A DNA stretch of 8,242 nt from an uncultured Muribaculaceae bacterium. Its GTDB lineage: Bacteria; Bacteroidota; Bacteroidia; Bacteroidales; Muribaculaceae. The stretch covers positions 1-8,242 of the forward strand of contig CAJTPZ010000020.1 of NCBI GenBank assembly GCA_910578395.1. The letters are read 5' to 3'. The stretch's first letter is position 1. Each line of letters opens with the position of its first letter. Below are positions 1 to 6,650 of this stretch, piece after piece. The notes under the pieces were generated by a model. It was not told the DNA's origin and made no database searches. It saw nothing but the letters and a program-made list of their open reading frames with translations. The position numbers and the translations under genes were made by a program.

Positions 1-73
1 ATTGATTTTGCCGCCATAAAAATCCTAATCAATAAAATTTAGACAACCTCTTAAATAACGAGAATCATTTTCC

Positions 74-1537
74 ATGAGAACGACATTGGAAATACGGTCG
101 ATAATAAAAGTGCTCGGACATCTTGTTCTCATTGAGGCGCTCATGATGCTTGTCCCACTTATAATCTGCCTTATTTATGACGAGAACGACTGGAAATGTT
201 TTGCATGGGCTATAGCGGCTGCATCTTTGGCCGGAGGCATCGTGTCATTGGCCACACGACAAGTCAATACAACCATACACCGACGTGAAGGATTTATTCT
301 CACAGCCATAATCTGGGTGGTATTCGGCATCTTCGGCATGATCCCTTTCATGACAAGCGACTCACCGTTATCTGCAACCGATGCCATGTTTGAGACTATA
401 TCAGGCTTCACCACTACCGGTGCTTCTGTCATACCTGATGTTGAACAACAGTCACACGGAATACTGTTTTGGCGCGCACTCACCCAATGGATCGGAGGAC
501 TCGGCATAATACTCTTCATGCTCGCCGTTATCCCGGAATTTAACAAATCGGTAGGTATATCCATGTTCAACGCCGAAGCGACAGGCATAACACATGACAA
601 ACTTCATCCACGCATACGCCAGACAGCACTGTCGCTATGGGGAATCTATATGATTATAACCGTCATTTCATCAATACTGCTATGGGCAGGGCCGATGAAT
701 TTGTTTGACAGTGTGTGCCAGACATTTGCAGCTATAGCAACTGGAGGGTTTTCAACACACAATCAAGGTATATCCTATTGGGACTCAAACTACGTCATGG
801 CAGTACTCTCATTAGTCATGTTTGTTGCCGGACTAAATTTCGTGTTACTGTATGCAATATATAGAAACGGTATCAGAAAACTCTACGACAACGACGTTGC
901 CAAAACGTTTTCCGTCATTGTCCTGACAAGTTTTCTATTACTTGTTTTTTCTGCGATACTACGTGGTGACGACTTCAACATAAGGAACTATCTCTTCAAT
1001 CCTTTGTTTCATGTCATTTCGGCAATAACATCCACAGGATTCTCCATAAACGAAGCCGAAGGCTGGGGGCCTTTTTCATTGTTCCTCACGATCATGCTCA
1101 TGCTATGTGGAGCTTGTGCAGGATCCACATCAGGCGGAATCAAGGTCGACAGATTTATTGTCATGGGCAAAAACCTTATAAATGAAGTAAAAAAAACGGT
1201 GTTCCCAAAACGTATATATGTCGTAAACCTCAACGGGAGCTTTTTACAGAACAGTCTTGTCTCACGTGTTTCCGCATTCATGACCATATATATTTTTGCC
1301 GTCATGACAGCTACCGCTGTGATAACTCTTTTTGGCTACTCATTTACCGACTCAATTTTCATGGTCAGTTCCTGCATCGGATGCAACGGACTCGGATTTG
1401 GAGCTACAGGCGTTGAAGGATCCTATGCTTTTCTTCCGGCAGTTGTGAAGTGGCTTCTTGTTTTTATGATGCTTGTCGGGCGTCTCGAACTTTTCACGTT
1501 CATGGTGTTACTACTCCCCTCTTTCTGGAAAAAATAA
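74..1537 (+). CDS. trkH: TrkH-family potassium uptake channel subunit
   Basis: Inner-membrane K+-translocating subunit of a Trk-type uptake system, which normally works with the cytoplasmic NAD/ATP-binding regulator TrkA. The 487 residues match the usual length of TrkH (about 480). The four pore-loop repeats of the superfamily are visible: TTTGAS at 113-118, ATGGFS at 222-227, TSTGFS at 319-324, and a divergent fourth loop, GCNGLGFG, at 436-443. Hydrophobic helices alternate with these loops, GSTSGGIK follows at 350-357, and the C terminus has the typical GRLELFTFMVLLLP (469-482). The ATG at 74 gives a normal N terminus. No trkA is visible; it may lie to the left, since the first 73 bases hold only the possible end of another frame (frame 1 is open to TAG at 40-42). 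No clear promoter is seen, which fits an operon entering from the left. Family is sure; ion selectivity (K+ or Na+-coupled) is inferred. Confidence 0.95.
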   Translation: MRTTLEIRSIIKVLGHLVLIEALMMLVPLIICLIYDENDWKCFAWAIAAASLAGGIVSLATRQVNTTIHRREGFILTAIIWVVFGIFGMIPFMTSDSPLSATDAMFETISGFTTTGASVIPDVEQQSHGILFWRALTQWIGGLGIILFMLAVIPEFNKSVGISMFNAEATGITHDKLHPRIRQTALSLWGIYMIITVISSILLWAGPMNLFDSVCQTFAAIATGGFSTHNQGISYWDSNYVMAVLSLVMFVAGLNFVLLYAIYRNGIRKLYDNDVAKTFSVIVLTSFLLLVFSAILRGDDFNIRNYLFNPLFHVISAITSTGFSINEAEGWGPFSLFLTIMLMLCGACAGSTSGGIKVDRFIVMGKNLINEVKKTVFPKRIYVVNLNGSFLQNSLVSRVSAFMTIYIFAVMTATAVITLFGYSFTDSIFMVSSCIGCNGLGFGATGVEGSYAFLPAVVKWLLVFMMLVGRLELFTFMVLLLPSFWKK

Positions 1538-1563
1538 CAGGCAATACTCACTGACGACGCAAA

Positions 1564-1575
1564 ACTTTTAAAAGT
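1564..1575. repeat. 12-base perfect palindrome downstream of trkH
   Basis: ACTTTTAAAAGT is its own reverse complement and begins 27 bases after the trkH stop, in the 126-base spacer before the pterin synthase gene. It has no loop, so it is a poor terminator hairpin and would better suit a dimeric DNA-binding protein. The sequence is AT-rich enough to arise by chance. The rest of the spacer shows no full promoter; TACCTTTT at 1648-1655 resembles a -7 box but would leave almost no leader before the ATG at 1664. Confidence 0.25.
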
Positions 1576-1663
1576 AATTCCTTGTTATGCTTGTGACGAA
1601 ACTTAGATTATACCTCATTTAAGTATCTCACATTAAGTATAACTCAATACCTTTTAAACGCTA

Positions 1664-2230
1664 ATGAAAAGCATAACTACATTTGATCTGCAATATGCAC
1701 ATCGGTTCTATGGATTTAAAGGCGAAGCCCAGTACCTGCATGGACACACAGGCACCCTCACAATCGTAGTTGAAGACACAATAAATGAAGGAGTAAACAT
1801 GGTATTTCCCTGCAACGAAATAAAGAAAACAGCATGGAACGTACTCCAGAATTTTGACCACGCCCTTGTGCTGCGGGAGGACGATCCACTGCTGCCGGCA
1901 ATAATCGGTGTCTATGAAAAGCAGGGAATACTTCACGGTCATCCGCAGAACAAGATGAAAGGACCCGCTTTCAAGACCGAACTTGCTACTGCATATCCCG
2001 ATGCACGCCTTGTCGTCACCAAAGAGACACTGACTGTCGAGGGGATGATAAAGATTGTCTACGACCTTCTTAAAGATAAACTCAATATCGTGAAAATCAA
2101 ATTCACGAGCGGAGAAAATGCAGCTTGTGAGGAGTTTGTCTCCCACAACAATATCGATCGCTGTCCTCTTTGCGGCATAGCTCTCAACGAAAACGGTGTA
2201 TGTCCTAAATGTGGCTATCGCAAGCCTTAA
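1664..2230 (+). CDS. 6-pyruvoyl/6-carboxytetrahydropterin synthase-like protein with C-terminal zinc ribbon
   Basis: Member of the PTPS/QueD (COG0720) family, cytoplasmic T-fold enzymes that convert dihydroneopterin triphosphate in queuosine or pterin pathways. Visible landmarks are AHRF with zinc ligand H13, LHGH with ligands H26 and H28, the FDHALVL segment with the D65-H66 pair, a TVE motif (124-126, matching the family PTxEN) and SGEN with E151, probably the pterin-anchoring glutamate. Three features are odd. The catalytic Cys of CxxxHGH is Ala22, with Glu21 beside it. The stretch between D65-H66 and the TVE motif is about 35-40 residues longer than in typical 120-residue QueD and contains a second HGH (91-93). 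A zinc ribbon ends the protein (C167-x2-C170, C180-x2-C183). With 188 residues it may be a QueD paralogue of different activity; PTPS-III enzymes, which use Glu in place of Cys and cleave dihydroneopterin derivatives for folate, are a known precedent. No queC, queE or folE is nearby. Superfamily is sure, reaction is not. Confidence 0.85.
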   Translation: MKSITTFDLQYAHRFYGFKGEAQYLHGHTGTLTIVVEDTINEGVNMVFPCNEIKKTAWNVLQNFDHALVLREDDPLLPAIIGVYEKQGILHGHPQNKMKGPAFKTELATAYPDARLVVTKETLTVEGMIKIVYDLLKDKLNIVKIKFTSGENAACEEFVSHNNIDRCPLCGIALNENGVCPKCGYRKP

Positions 2231-2251
2231 GACACATTCTCATAATTAACG

Positions 2252-2289
2252 ATTATGCCCGAAACTCAAATAAGAGAATCGGGCATAAT
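2252..2289. terminator. Hairpin terminator between convergent genes
   Basis: ATTATGCCCGA (2252-2262) pairs perfectly with TCGGGCATAAT (2279-2289). Inside the 16-base loop, CTC (2265-2267) can pair with GAG (2274-2276). The hairpin starts 21 bases after the stop of the pterin synthase gene and ends 35 bases from the stop of the opposing acyltransferase gene, so it probably serves both strands. Neither side has a strong U-tract, so efficiency is uncertain. Confidence 0.7.
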
Positions 2290-2324
2290 TCTATCTTACC
2301 AGTAATTATTTACGGGTCTACAAC

Positions 2325-3488
2325 TTATCTTTTTTCGGCAAGGAATCTATGCTTAAGCCACTCCCTTATAGGTTCATCATAGAGCTTCATTGACGCATAT
2401 GCAATAGAAATCGCAATAATTAAAACCGAAACCGCTACAAAAATATGTGTACCGACCGGTGCATCGGGATGCGCCTCCGCCCAGGCCATCTGCATATATA
2501 CCCAAGGGAAATGAGTGATATAAAGAGGATAGGATATAGCGCCAAGCCACTTGCATGCAGCTATAGTTTTACGGTCAGTCATCTTGCTTCCGGCTCCGGT
2601 GATCACCAATAATGGAAACAGCACTATCACAGCCACAGCATTATAGATGCCGTCAGCCCATCTTGAATCAGGCACACCAAGACAAGGAATCACAAGAATC
2701 ACAACAATTATAGCCGAACACCACCAAAAGCCGCCACGTAGCGAAATACGCTTTCCAAGCCTGAACATAAGCAGGCCACAGAAAAACGGAAAGCAGAGTC
2801 GGCTCAGACCTATATACAACTGAGTAGGCGTAAGGCTCCAACCACCGATCAATGTATGCATTTCAGCCGAACGCCCCTCAAGCAAAGCAAATGTGTCTAT
2901 ATTAAAAACAATATCAAGGGTCAGATAAGCTGAAATCACAACAAAAACAGAAAGCACAGGAACCGACATACGGCGTATTACTGTAGCATACAATATATTG
3001 GCCAGATACTCCCATGTCAAAGACCAGCTTGCTCCATTTAGAGCGTTCATCTCCTGCCAACCGCGTATATCCATGCCAGGAGGAACAGGCAACATCATAC
3101 ATGCCAGCACCAGTGAGATGACAACCATCCACCACGGTGTCTCAATAATCTGTGCAAACATCTGAGAGGCTCCGAAATAAAACACCAGAGCGCCGATTAT
3201 GCTACCTAATATCACCATCGGCTGTAAACGTATCAGACGGCGCTTGAAGAAACCCCACATCGACATCTTGTCCCACCTGTCGTCATAGGCATATCCGATT
3301 ACGAAACCTGAAAGCACAAAGAAAAAATCAACAGCAAGATAACCATGATTGAGTATCTGATACATTGGCCCCCTTGAATATGTTTCAAAAAGATGAAAAG
3401 CTACGACAATGAGAGCCGCGACCCCACGGAGACCGTCGAGTATTTCATACCGGGGTTTGGATGTAAGAAGATTGACAGGTGTGTCCAT
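2325..3488 (-). CDS. Acyltransferase-3 family integral membrane protein
   Basis: Multi-pass membrane O-acyltransferase of the acyltransferase-3 family (OatA, NodX, Oac type), which acylates exported or cell-surface glycans. The 387 residues fit the membrane domain alone, without a fused SGNH domain. The N terminus carries the signature RYEILDGLRGVAAL (13-26) followed by the conserved catalytic-type H32. GYLAVDFFFVLSGF (49-62), the basic KRRLIRLQP loop after the second helix, SYPLYITHFPW near the C terminus (H326) and YDEPIREWL (370-378) are also family hallmarks. About ten hydrophobic helices are apparent. It lies 81 bases downstream of the DUF1349 gene on the same strand and may be cotranscribed with it, but no glycan biosynthesis gene is adjacent, so the acceptor is unknown. 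The TAA stop is at 2325-2327. Confidence 0.93.
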   Translation of the reverse strand: MDTPVNLLTSKPRYEILDGLRGVAALIVVAFHLFETYSRGPMYQILNHGYLAVDFFFVLSGFVIGYAYDDRWDKMSMWGFFKRRLIRLQPMVILGSIIGALVFYFGASQMFAQIIETPWWMVVISLVLACMMLPVPPGMDIRGWQEMNALNGASWSLTWEYLANILYATVIRRMSVPVLSVFVVISAYLTLDIVFNIDTFALLEGRSAEMHTLIGGWSLTPTQLYIGLSRLCFPFFCGLLMFRLGKRISLRGGFWWCSAIIVVILVIPCLGVPDSRWADGIYNAVAVIVLFPLLVITGAGSKMTDRKTIAACKWLGAISYPLYITHFPWVYMQMAWAEAHPDAPVGTHIFVAVSVLIIAISIAYASMKLYDEPIREWLKHRFLAEKR

Positions 3489-3509
3489 TGTTATTCTTCA
3501 CAAAACATT

Positions 3510-3526
3510 AACTGTATATGACAGTT
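3510..3526. promoter_or_regulatory. Interrupted inverted repeat upstream of the acyltransferase
   Basis: AACTGT (3510-3515) and ACAGTT (3521-3526) are inverted around five bases. The site is 22 bases upstream of the acyltransferase ATG, within the 81-base spacer. This is a plausible operator or short leader hairpin. No well-spaced -33/-7 promoter pair accompanies it. Confidence 0.25.
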
Positions 3527-3569
3527 CATTTCCTGATGGTCCTATTGCCTGAATACCGACTTTATAAAT

Positions 3570-4220
3570 TTATTCCGCATTGTTTTTCAGCCACTGAAGA
3601 CGGCGAAGATCGGGAAGATGTCTCACACTGAATTTTTCAAAACGGGCAGTAAATCCGTTCCCGTCAGGACAGGCACCCATCATTCCCACCTGTATCGGAC
3701 GATTATCCTCCATCCAGGCATTGCGCATCATTGTGTACTCTTCGTCATCAAACGAGTAAAAAATCTCTATAGCATCCAGACGACGCACTGCCTTGATCCA
3801 GACATATTCTACCGGACGGTCAAGCGTTATCACACTCCAGTCCGATGTCTTGTGAGTGACAACACAACTCAAGTTATACTTTCCGTCGACAAATTCGATA
3901 CCGGCCTTTATGTAATTCTCATGATCAAGTCTAAGCATCATTCCAGCCTGATCAAATCTTGCCTTATAATTACCTTCGACCTTTACTTTTGCCTCAAACT
4001 CTCCACCATAAGTAGCATAATAAAACGGAGCGTCATCCACAGTGAATCCATAATGCGATATTCGCCAATAATCAGTCTGAGCCGGCACAATCATTTCAAG
4101 TGCACCATCATCTATACTCCAATGTTCAGGTTCATTAAACCAGATCATTTTCTCCAGAGTCTGAGCCGAAGCCACTTGTGACACCATCAGCACCGACCAT
4201 AAAACCATTGACTTTATCAT
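3570..4220 (-). CDS. Secreted DUF1349-family protein (concanavalin-like fold)
   Basis: Exported protein of the DUF1349 family, a beta-sandwich lectin/laminin-G-like fold whose biochemical role is generally unknown. I place the start at the ATG at 4218-4220, giving 216 residues. The upstream in-frame ATG at 4248-4250 (ten residues more) is possible, but a perfect -7 box (TAATTTTG) lies only two bases before it, and the purine-rich AAGAAGAAAAG sits just before the chosen ATG. The N terminus is a signal peptide: MIK, a hydrophobic stretch, then VASA before Q20; there is no lipobox Cys. Family landmarks are AGMMLRLD (92-99), IKAGIEF (104-110), VVTHKTSDWS (120-129) and a later WIKAVRR segment. It faces the periplasm or outside and may be cotranscribed with the acyltransferase downstream. 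A glycan-binding role is suggested by the fold only. Confidence 0.88.
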   Translation of the reverse strand: MIKSMVLWSVLMVSQVASAQTLEKMIWFNEPEHWSIDDGALEMIVPAQTDYWRISHYGFTVDDAPFYYATYGGEFEAKVKVEGNYKARFDQAGMMLRLDHENYIKAGIEFVDGKYNLSCVVTHKTSDWSVITLDRPVEYVWIKAVRRLDAIEIFYSFDDEEYTMMRNAWMEDNRPIQVGMMGACPDGNGFTARFEKFSVRHLPDLRRLQWLKNNAE

Positions 4221-4252
4221 ACTTTTCTTCTTAGAATACAATTGATCCATTG

Positions 4253-4260
4253 CAAAATTA
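4253..4260 (-). promoter_or_regulatory. Candidate -7 promoter box for the DUF1349 gene
   Basis: On the minus strand this reads TAATTTTG, a full match to the Bacteroides -7 consensus TAnnTTTG, followed by CA as in the acetyltransferase promoter at 7341-7348. No TTTG-like -33 element is found 19-21 bases upstream. If used, transcription would begin near 4246, inside the longest possible reading frame, which favours translation from the ATG at 4220. Confidence 0.4.
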
Positions 4261-4309
4261 ATATTTGACCGACATTATTTGATTATGATTTTATAACTTT
4301 ACCCACATT

Positions 4310-4720
4310 ATGACAAAGAAGAACCGACTCAAGATATGCAATTGGTCACTGCTTATAACTACTGTCGCAATTCTTGCCTCAGGATTGCAGCTTGAATTTA
4401 CATGCTGTCACTATGCTTTTAGCATAGCATGGTTCCACATTATAACCGGAATCATTTTCCTTTGCCTAATTATATGGCACCTGCAACTTCACTTTGGATG
4501 GAGAAATTTACCATTAAGATTACGAAAACAAAAAAGTGCACTTACACGCACTTTGGCTATTGTTTTTCTACTCATGACTGTCAGTGCGGCGATAGCCACA
4601 TATCACTGGCTCGATTTCCATCATCACTCGCCTATCGGCGGTGTTCACGGCAAAATCGGGTTTCTGATGATTATCCTTGTCATTTGTCACACATTGAAGC
4701 GCGTCAAATTCCTTCTATAG
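4310..4720 (+). CDS. Four-helix membrane protein, DUF4405/cytochrome b561-like
   Basis: Small inner-membrane protein of 136 residues with four predicted helices (about 13-30, 40-60, 80-98 and 115-134). Helices 2 and 4 carry the same pattern: H43-x3-G47-x9-H57 and H113-x3-G117-x9-H127. It also has H61, H99 and an HHH run at 104-106. This resembles DUF4405 and the four-helix cytochrome b561-type fold, where helix histidines bind haem and the protein passes electrons across the membrane; haem binding here is inferred, not shown. The TAG stop lies inside the end of the truncated flavin reductase gene on the other strand. A -7-like TAACTTTA at 4294-4301 precedes the ATG very closely and has no partner element, so expression is unclear. 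An isolated membrane electron carrier beside a flavin enzyme remnant suggests a former redox neighbourhood. Confidence 0.75.
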   Translation: MTKKNRLKICNWSLLITTVAILASGLQLEFTCCHYAFSIAWFHIITGIIFLCLIIWHLQLHFGWRNLPLRLRKQKSALTRTLAIVFLLMTVSAAIATYHWLDFHHHSPIGGVHGKIGFLMIILVICHTLKRVKFLL

Positions 4721-4943
4721 ATGCCACAAGTGTGTCAACTGTAGCAAACACTACCGTAAACTCCCCTTTTCGATCAAGATTTACAGTAGTTGCATGGGGC
4801 CCCATTGAAATCATTATCTCATTCCTATCCCATTGGCCTCCCCATGCTGCATTCATCGCATTAGATGTGCTGTCGGTATTATATATACCTATGATCATTA
4901 CCGGCTGAGGCAACATCCATGCCTTTGGTTTAAATTTTTTCAT
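4704..4943 (-). pseudogene. Flavin reductase family protein, truncated at the C terminus
   Basis: N-terminal part of an FMN-binding flavin reductase-like protein (PF01613 family), whose full-length members run to about 190 residues. The likely start is the ATG at 4941-4943 (MKKFKPKAWMLPQPVMIIG), preceded by AGGA; an upstream ATG at 4956-4958 would add five residues. Conserved pieces are LPQPVMIIGIY near the N terminus, SNAMNAAWGG (about 27-36), ISMGPHATTVN (about 45-55) and GEFTVVF (about 60-66). The frame then ends at IEGI and a stop after 79 residues, about where the family shows a DYxGIxSG segment. The two other minus frames were read from about 4718 down to 4660 and show no remainder of the family. 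The 3' half is therefore absent, probably deleted, with the junction at about 4700-4720 where the four-helix membrane gene ends. It retains a promoter-like region but is unlikely to give a working enzyme. Confidence 0.8.
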
Positions 4944-4992
4944 GATTCCTGTTGTCATTTTAACAATGCATCATTTAATGATTCATTATCCT

Positions 4993-5024
4993 CAAAAATA
5001 ACACAGCTATTTTGAAATATGAAA
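4993..5024 (-). promoter_or_regulatory. Candidate promoter for the flavin reductase remnant
   Basis: On the minus strand TATTTTTG (5000-4993) fully matches the -7 consensus TAnnTTTG, and TTTC (5024-5021) lies 20 bases upstream as a three-of-four match to TTTG. Transcription would start near 4987, about 44 bases before the ATG at 4943. An odd palindrome, ATCATTTAATGAT (4970-4982), lies just downstream of that start and could be an operator. Confidence 0.5.
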
Positions 5025-5030
5025 TTTCCC

Positions 5031-5062
5031 ATTGGCCGTTTGGACAAAATCTTCTAACTTTG
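5031..5062 (+). promoter_or_regulatory. Promoter for the HAD phosphatase pair
   Basis: TAACTTTG (5055-5062) fully matches the Bacteroides -7 consensus, and ATTG (5031-5034) lies 20 bases upstream as a -33 element. Transcription would start near 5069, leaving a leader of about 44 bases before the ATG at 5113. It is back to back with the minus-strand promoter at 4993-5024, the two -33 elements being six bases apart. Confidence 0.6.
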
Positions 5063-5112
5063 AGCAGTAGATAAACTGTTTCAATGGTTTATATAATATC
5101 TGTGGCATAAAG

Positions 5113-5910
5113 ATGAACAATATAAAAGCTCTTTTCTTTGACATTGACGGCACACTTGTGCCATTTGGTGACCACCAACCGCCTACCGATGTTATCAATG
5201 CACTTAAAATCATCAGATCCAACGGAATAAAGATATTCATATCCACTGGACGACATATAAATTGGGTCGACAATCTTGGTAAACTTGAAGTTGACGGATA
5301 CGTCACTGCCAACGGCAATCTTTGCGTTGAAGACGATCGTAAAACTGTGATATACAAGCATTGCATCCCACATGACGACATAGACCGTATTATTGACTTT
5401 TCTCACAACAGCGACATTCCAATTGTAGCTGTGCCGGTACATGGCCGCATCATCATAAACCGCGAAGACGAGTCAATTGCCAAAGTAAGAAGTCTGCTGG
5501 AATTGCCCAAGATGCCGATTACTGATCTTGAGGAAATACGCAACAAAGAAATCGTGCAGATGATGGCATTCGGTTCAGAAGAGAAACGTCGTAAAAGTGG
5601 ACTTTTTACCGATATCCTTCATGAATGTCAGCCCACAAGTTGGCACCCATGGTTCTGCGACATAATTCCCATTGGAAGTGACAAAAGCGTTGGTATCGAC
5701 AACATGATCCTCCATCATTGCATTGATATTTCCGAAACTGTTGCATTTGGCGACGGAGGAAACGACATAGGCATGTTACAACATGCCGGCATAGGTGTAG
5801 CAATGGGAAACGCCGCTCCCGATGTAAAAGCGGCCGCCGACTATGTCACTACCGATGTAGACAACTTTGGTGTCATAAATGCGCTCCGGCACCTCGGTTT
5901 AATCATTTGA
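5113..5910 (+). CDS. Cof-type HAD-IIB family phosphatase
   Basis: Cytoplasmic haloacid dehalogenase-superfamily hydrolase of the Cof/class IIB group, which dephosphorylates small metabolites such as sugar phosphates, flavin or pyridoxal phosphates. All four motifs are intact in 265 residues, the usual length: DIDGTLV with nucleophile D10 and acid/base D12, ISTGR (43-47), GSDKSVGID with K191, and GDGGND (213-218) with D214 and D218 for Mg2+. The region between motifs II and III (about 80-185) is the C2 cap that sets substrate preference. The start ATG is preceded by AAAG and by a good promoter at 5031-5062. A YihX-like phosphatase follows 45 bases downstream on the same strand, suggesting one transcript. 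The exact substrate cannot be read from sequence. Confidence 0.94.
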   Translation: MNNIKALFFDIDGTLVPFGDHQPPTDVINALKIIRSNGIKIFISTGRHINWVDNLGKLEVDGYVTANGNLCVEDDRKTVIYKHCIPHDDIDRIIDFSHNSDIPIVAVPVHGRIIINREDESIAKVRSLLELPKMPITDLEEIRNKEIVQMMAFGSEEKRRKSGLFTDILHECQPTSWHPWFCDIIPIGSDKSVGIDNMILHHCIDISETVAFGDGGNDIGMLQHAGIGVAMGNAAPDVKAAADYVTTDVDNFGVINALRHLGLII

Positions 5911-5955
5911 CACCGTTATTGAATCATATTTATCCTAATTAGACGGCAACTATTG

Positions 5956-6573
5956 ATGATCAAGAATCTTATTTTCGATTTTGGCAAAGTCCTTGTCGAC
6001 TATGACTTTCAACATGTCCTCAACCGTTATTTCAAAGAAGACAAAGAATCCGAGCGTAAATTCTGCGACATTTTCATGTCCAAAGAATTCATCGACGCCT
6101 GCGACCGTGAGCTTATACCCTTTGAGGAACTCATAAAAGAGACCCAACGTGCTCACCCATACTTCCACGATGCACTCGACTTCTTTTATGACAACTACAC
6201 TGAGTATGTGACCAATGAAATCGAAGGGATGAAAGAATTACTTGTCACTCTGAAAAAAATGGGATTCAAACTTTACGGACTAAGCAACTGGTGCAGCGCT
6301 GTACATGAAATAATGCGCAGATATGACATATTCGATCTGCTTGATGGCCGCGTAGTATCTTGCGAGGAGCAAGTCATAAAACCCGAGACTGAAATCTACA
6401 TGAGGCTTTGCAAGCGTTTTGGACTTATACCTTCGGAATGCCTGTTCACTGATGACAAAATCGAAAACATAAGGGGAGCAGAATCAATCGGCATGAATGC
6501 TGTGCTGTTCACCTCCACAAAGCAATATGTCAATGACATTGAGAATCTGTATAATATATCTGTCAGAAAATAG
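5956..6573 (+). CDS. HAD-IA family phosphatase, YihX-like
   Basis: HAD-superfamily class I hydrolase of 205 residues, similar in length and motif layout to YihX, an alpha-glucose-1-phosphate phosphatase. The start is the ATG at 5956-5958; the TTG just before it would add one residue and is not needed. Motif I is FDFGKVLVDYDF with nucleophile D8; the usual second Asp is Gly10, as in YihX-type proteins, so this is not by itself a sign of inactivity. Motif II is GLSNW (S110), motif III VIKPETEIY (K142) and motif IV FTDDKIENIRGAESIG (D166, D167). Residues about 16-85 form the helical cap. It follows the Cof-type gene by 45 bases with no terminator between, so the two are probably coexpressed. Substrate is inferred from family only. 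Confidence 0.92.
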   Translation: MIKNLIFDFGKVLVDYDFQHVLNRYFKEDKESERKFCDIFMSKEFIDACDRELIPFEELIKETQRAHPYFHDALDFFYDNYTEYVTNEIEGMKELLVTLKKMGFKLYGLSNWCSAVHEIMRRYDIFDLLDGRVVSCEEQVIKPETEIYMRLCKRFGLIPSECLFTDDKIENIRGAESIGMNAVLFTSTKQYVNDIENLYNISVRK

Positions 6574-6650
6574 AATCATGACCTGTCATACCGGCAACAT
6601 TCTTTACGTCACATCTGCCCCATAACCACTGTTTTAATGTATGCGCATAT

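Noticed and set aside
1..42. Possible 3' end of an upstream gene
   Set aside because: Frame 1 is open to TAG at 40-42 and frame 2 to TAA at 17-19, but too few residues are visible to recognise a product such as TrkA.
1661..2146. Minus-strand open frame of 161 residues opposite the pterin synthase gene
   Set aside because: The plus-strand frame has clear zinc and active-site motifs; the antisense frame is Cys-rich low-quality sequence with no family.
3618..4181. Plus-strand open frame of 187 residues opposite the DUF1349 gene
   Set aside because: It has no recognisable family and mirrors a well-supported secreted protein on the minus strand; its composition is that of an antisense frame.
4429..4908. 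Plus-strand frame of 159 residues spanning the membrane gene and the flavin reductase remnant
   Set aside because: It is out of frame with the four-helix protein and antisense to recognisable flavin reductase sequence; it carries no motif.
5007..5442. Minus-strand frames opposite the start of the Cof-type phosphatase
   Set aside because: They are antisense to an intact HAD gene with all four motifs and cover its promoter.
6575..6586. ATGACCTGTCAT hairpin just after the second HAD gene
   Set aside because: The five-base arms leave only a two-base loop, too tight for a terminator.
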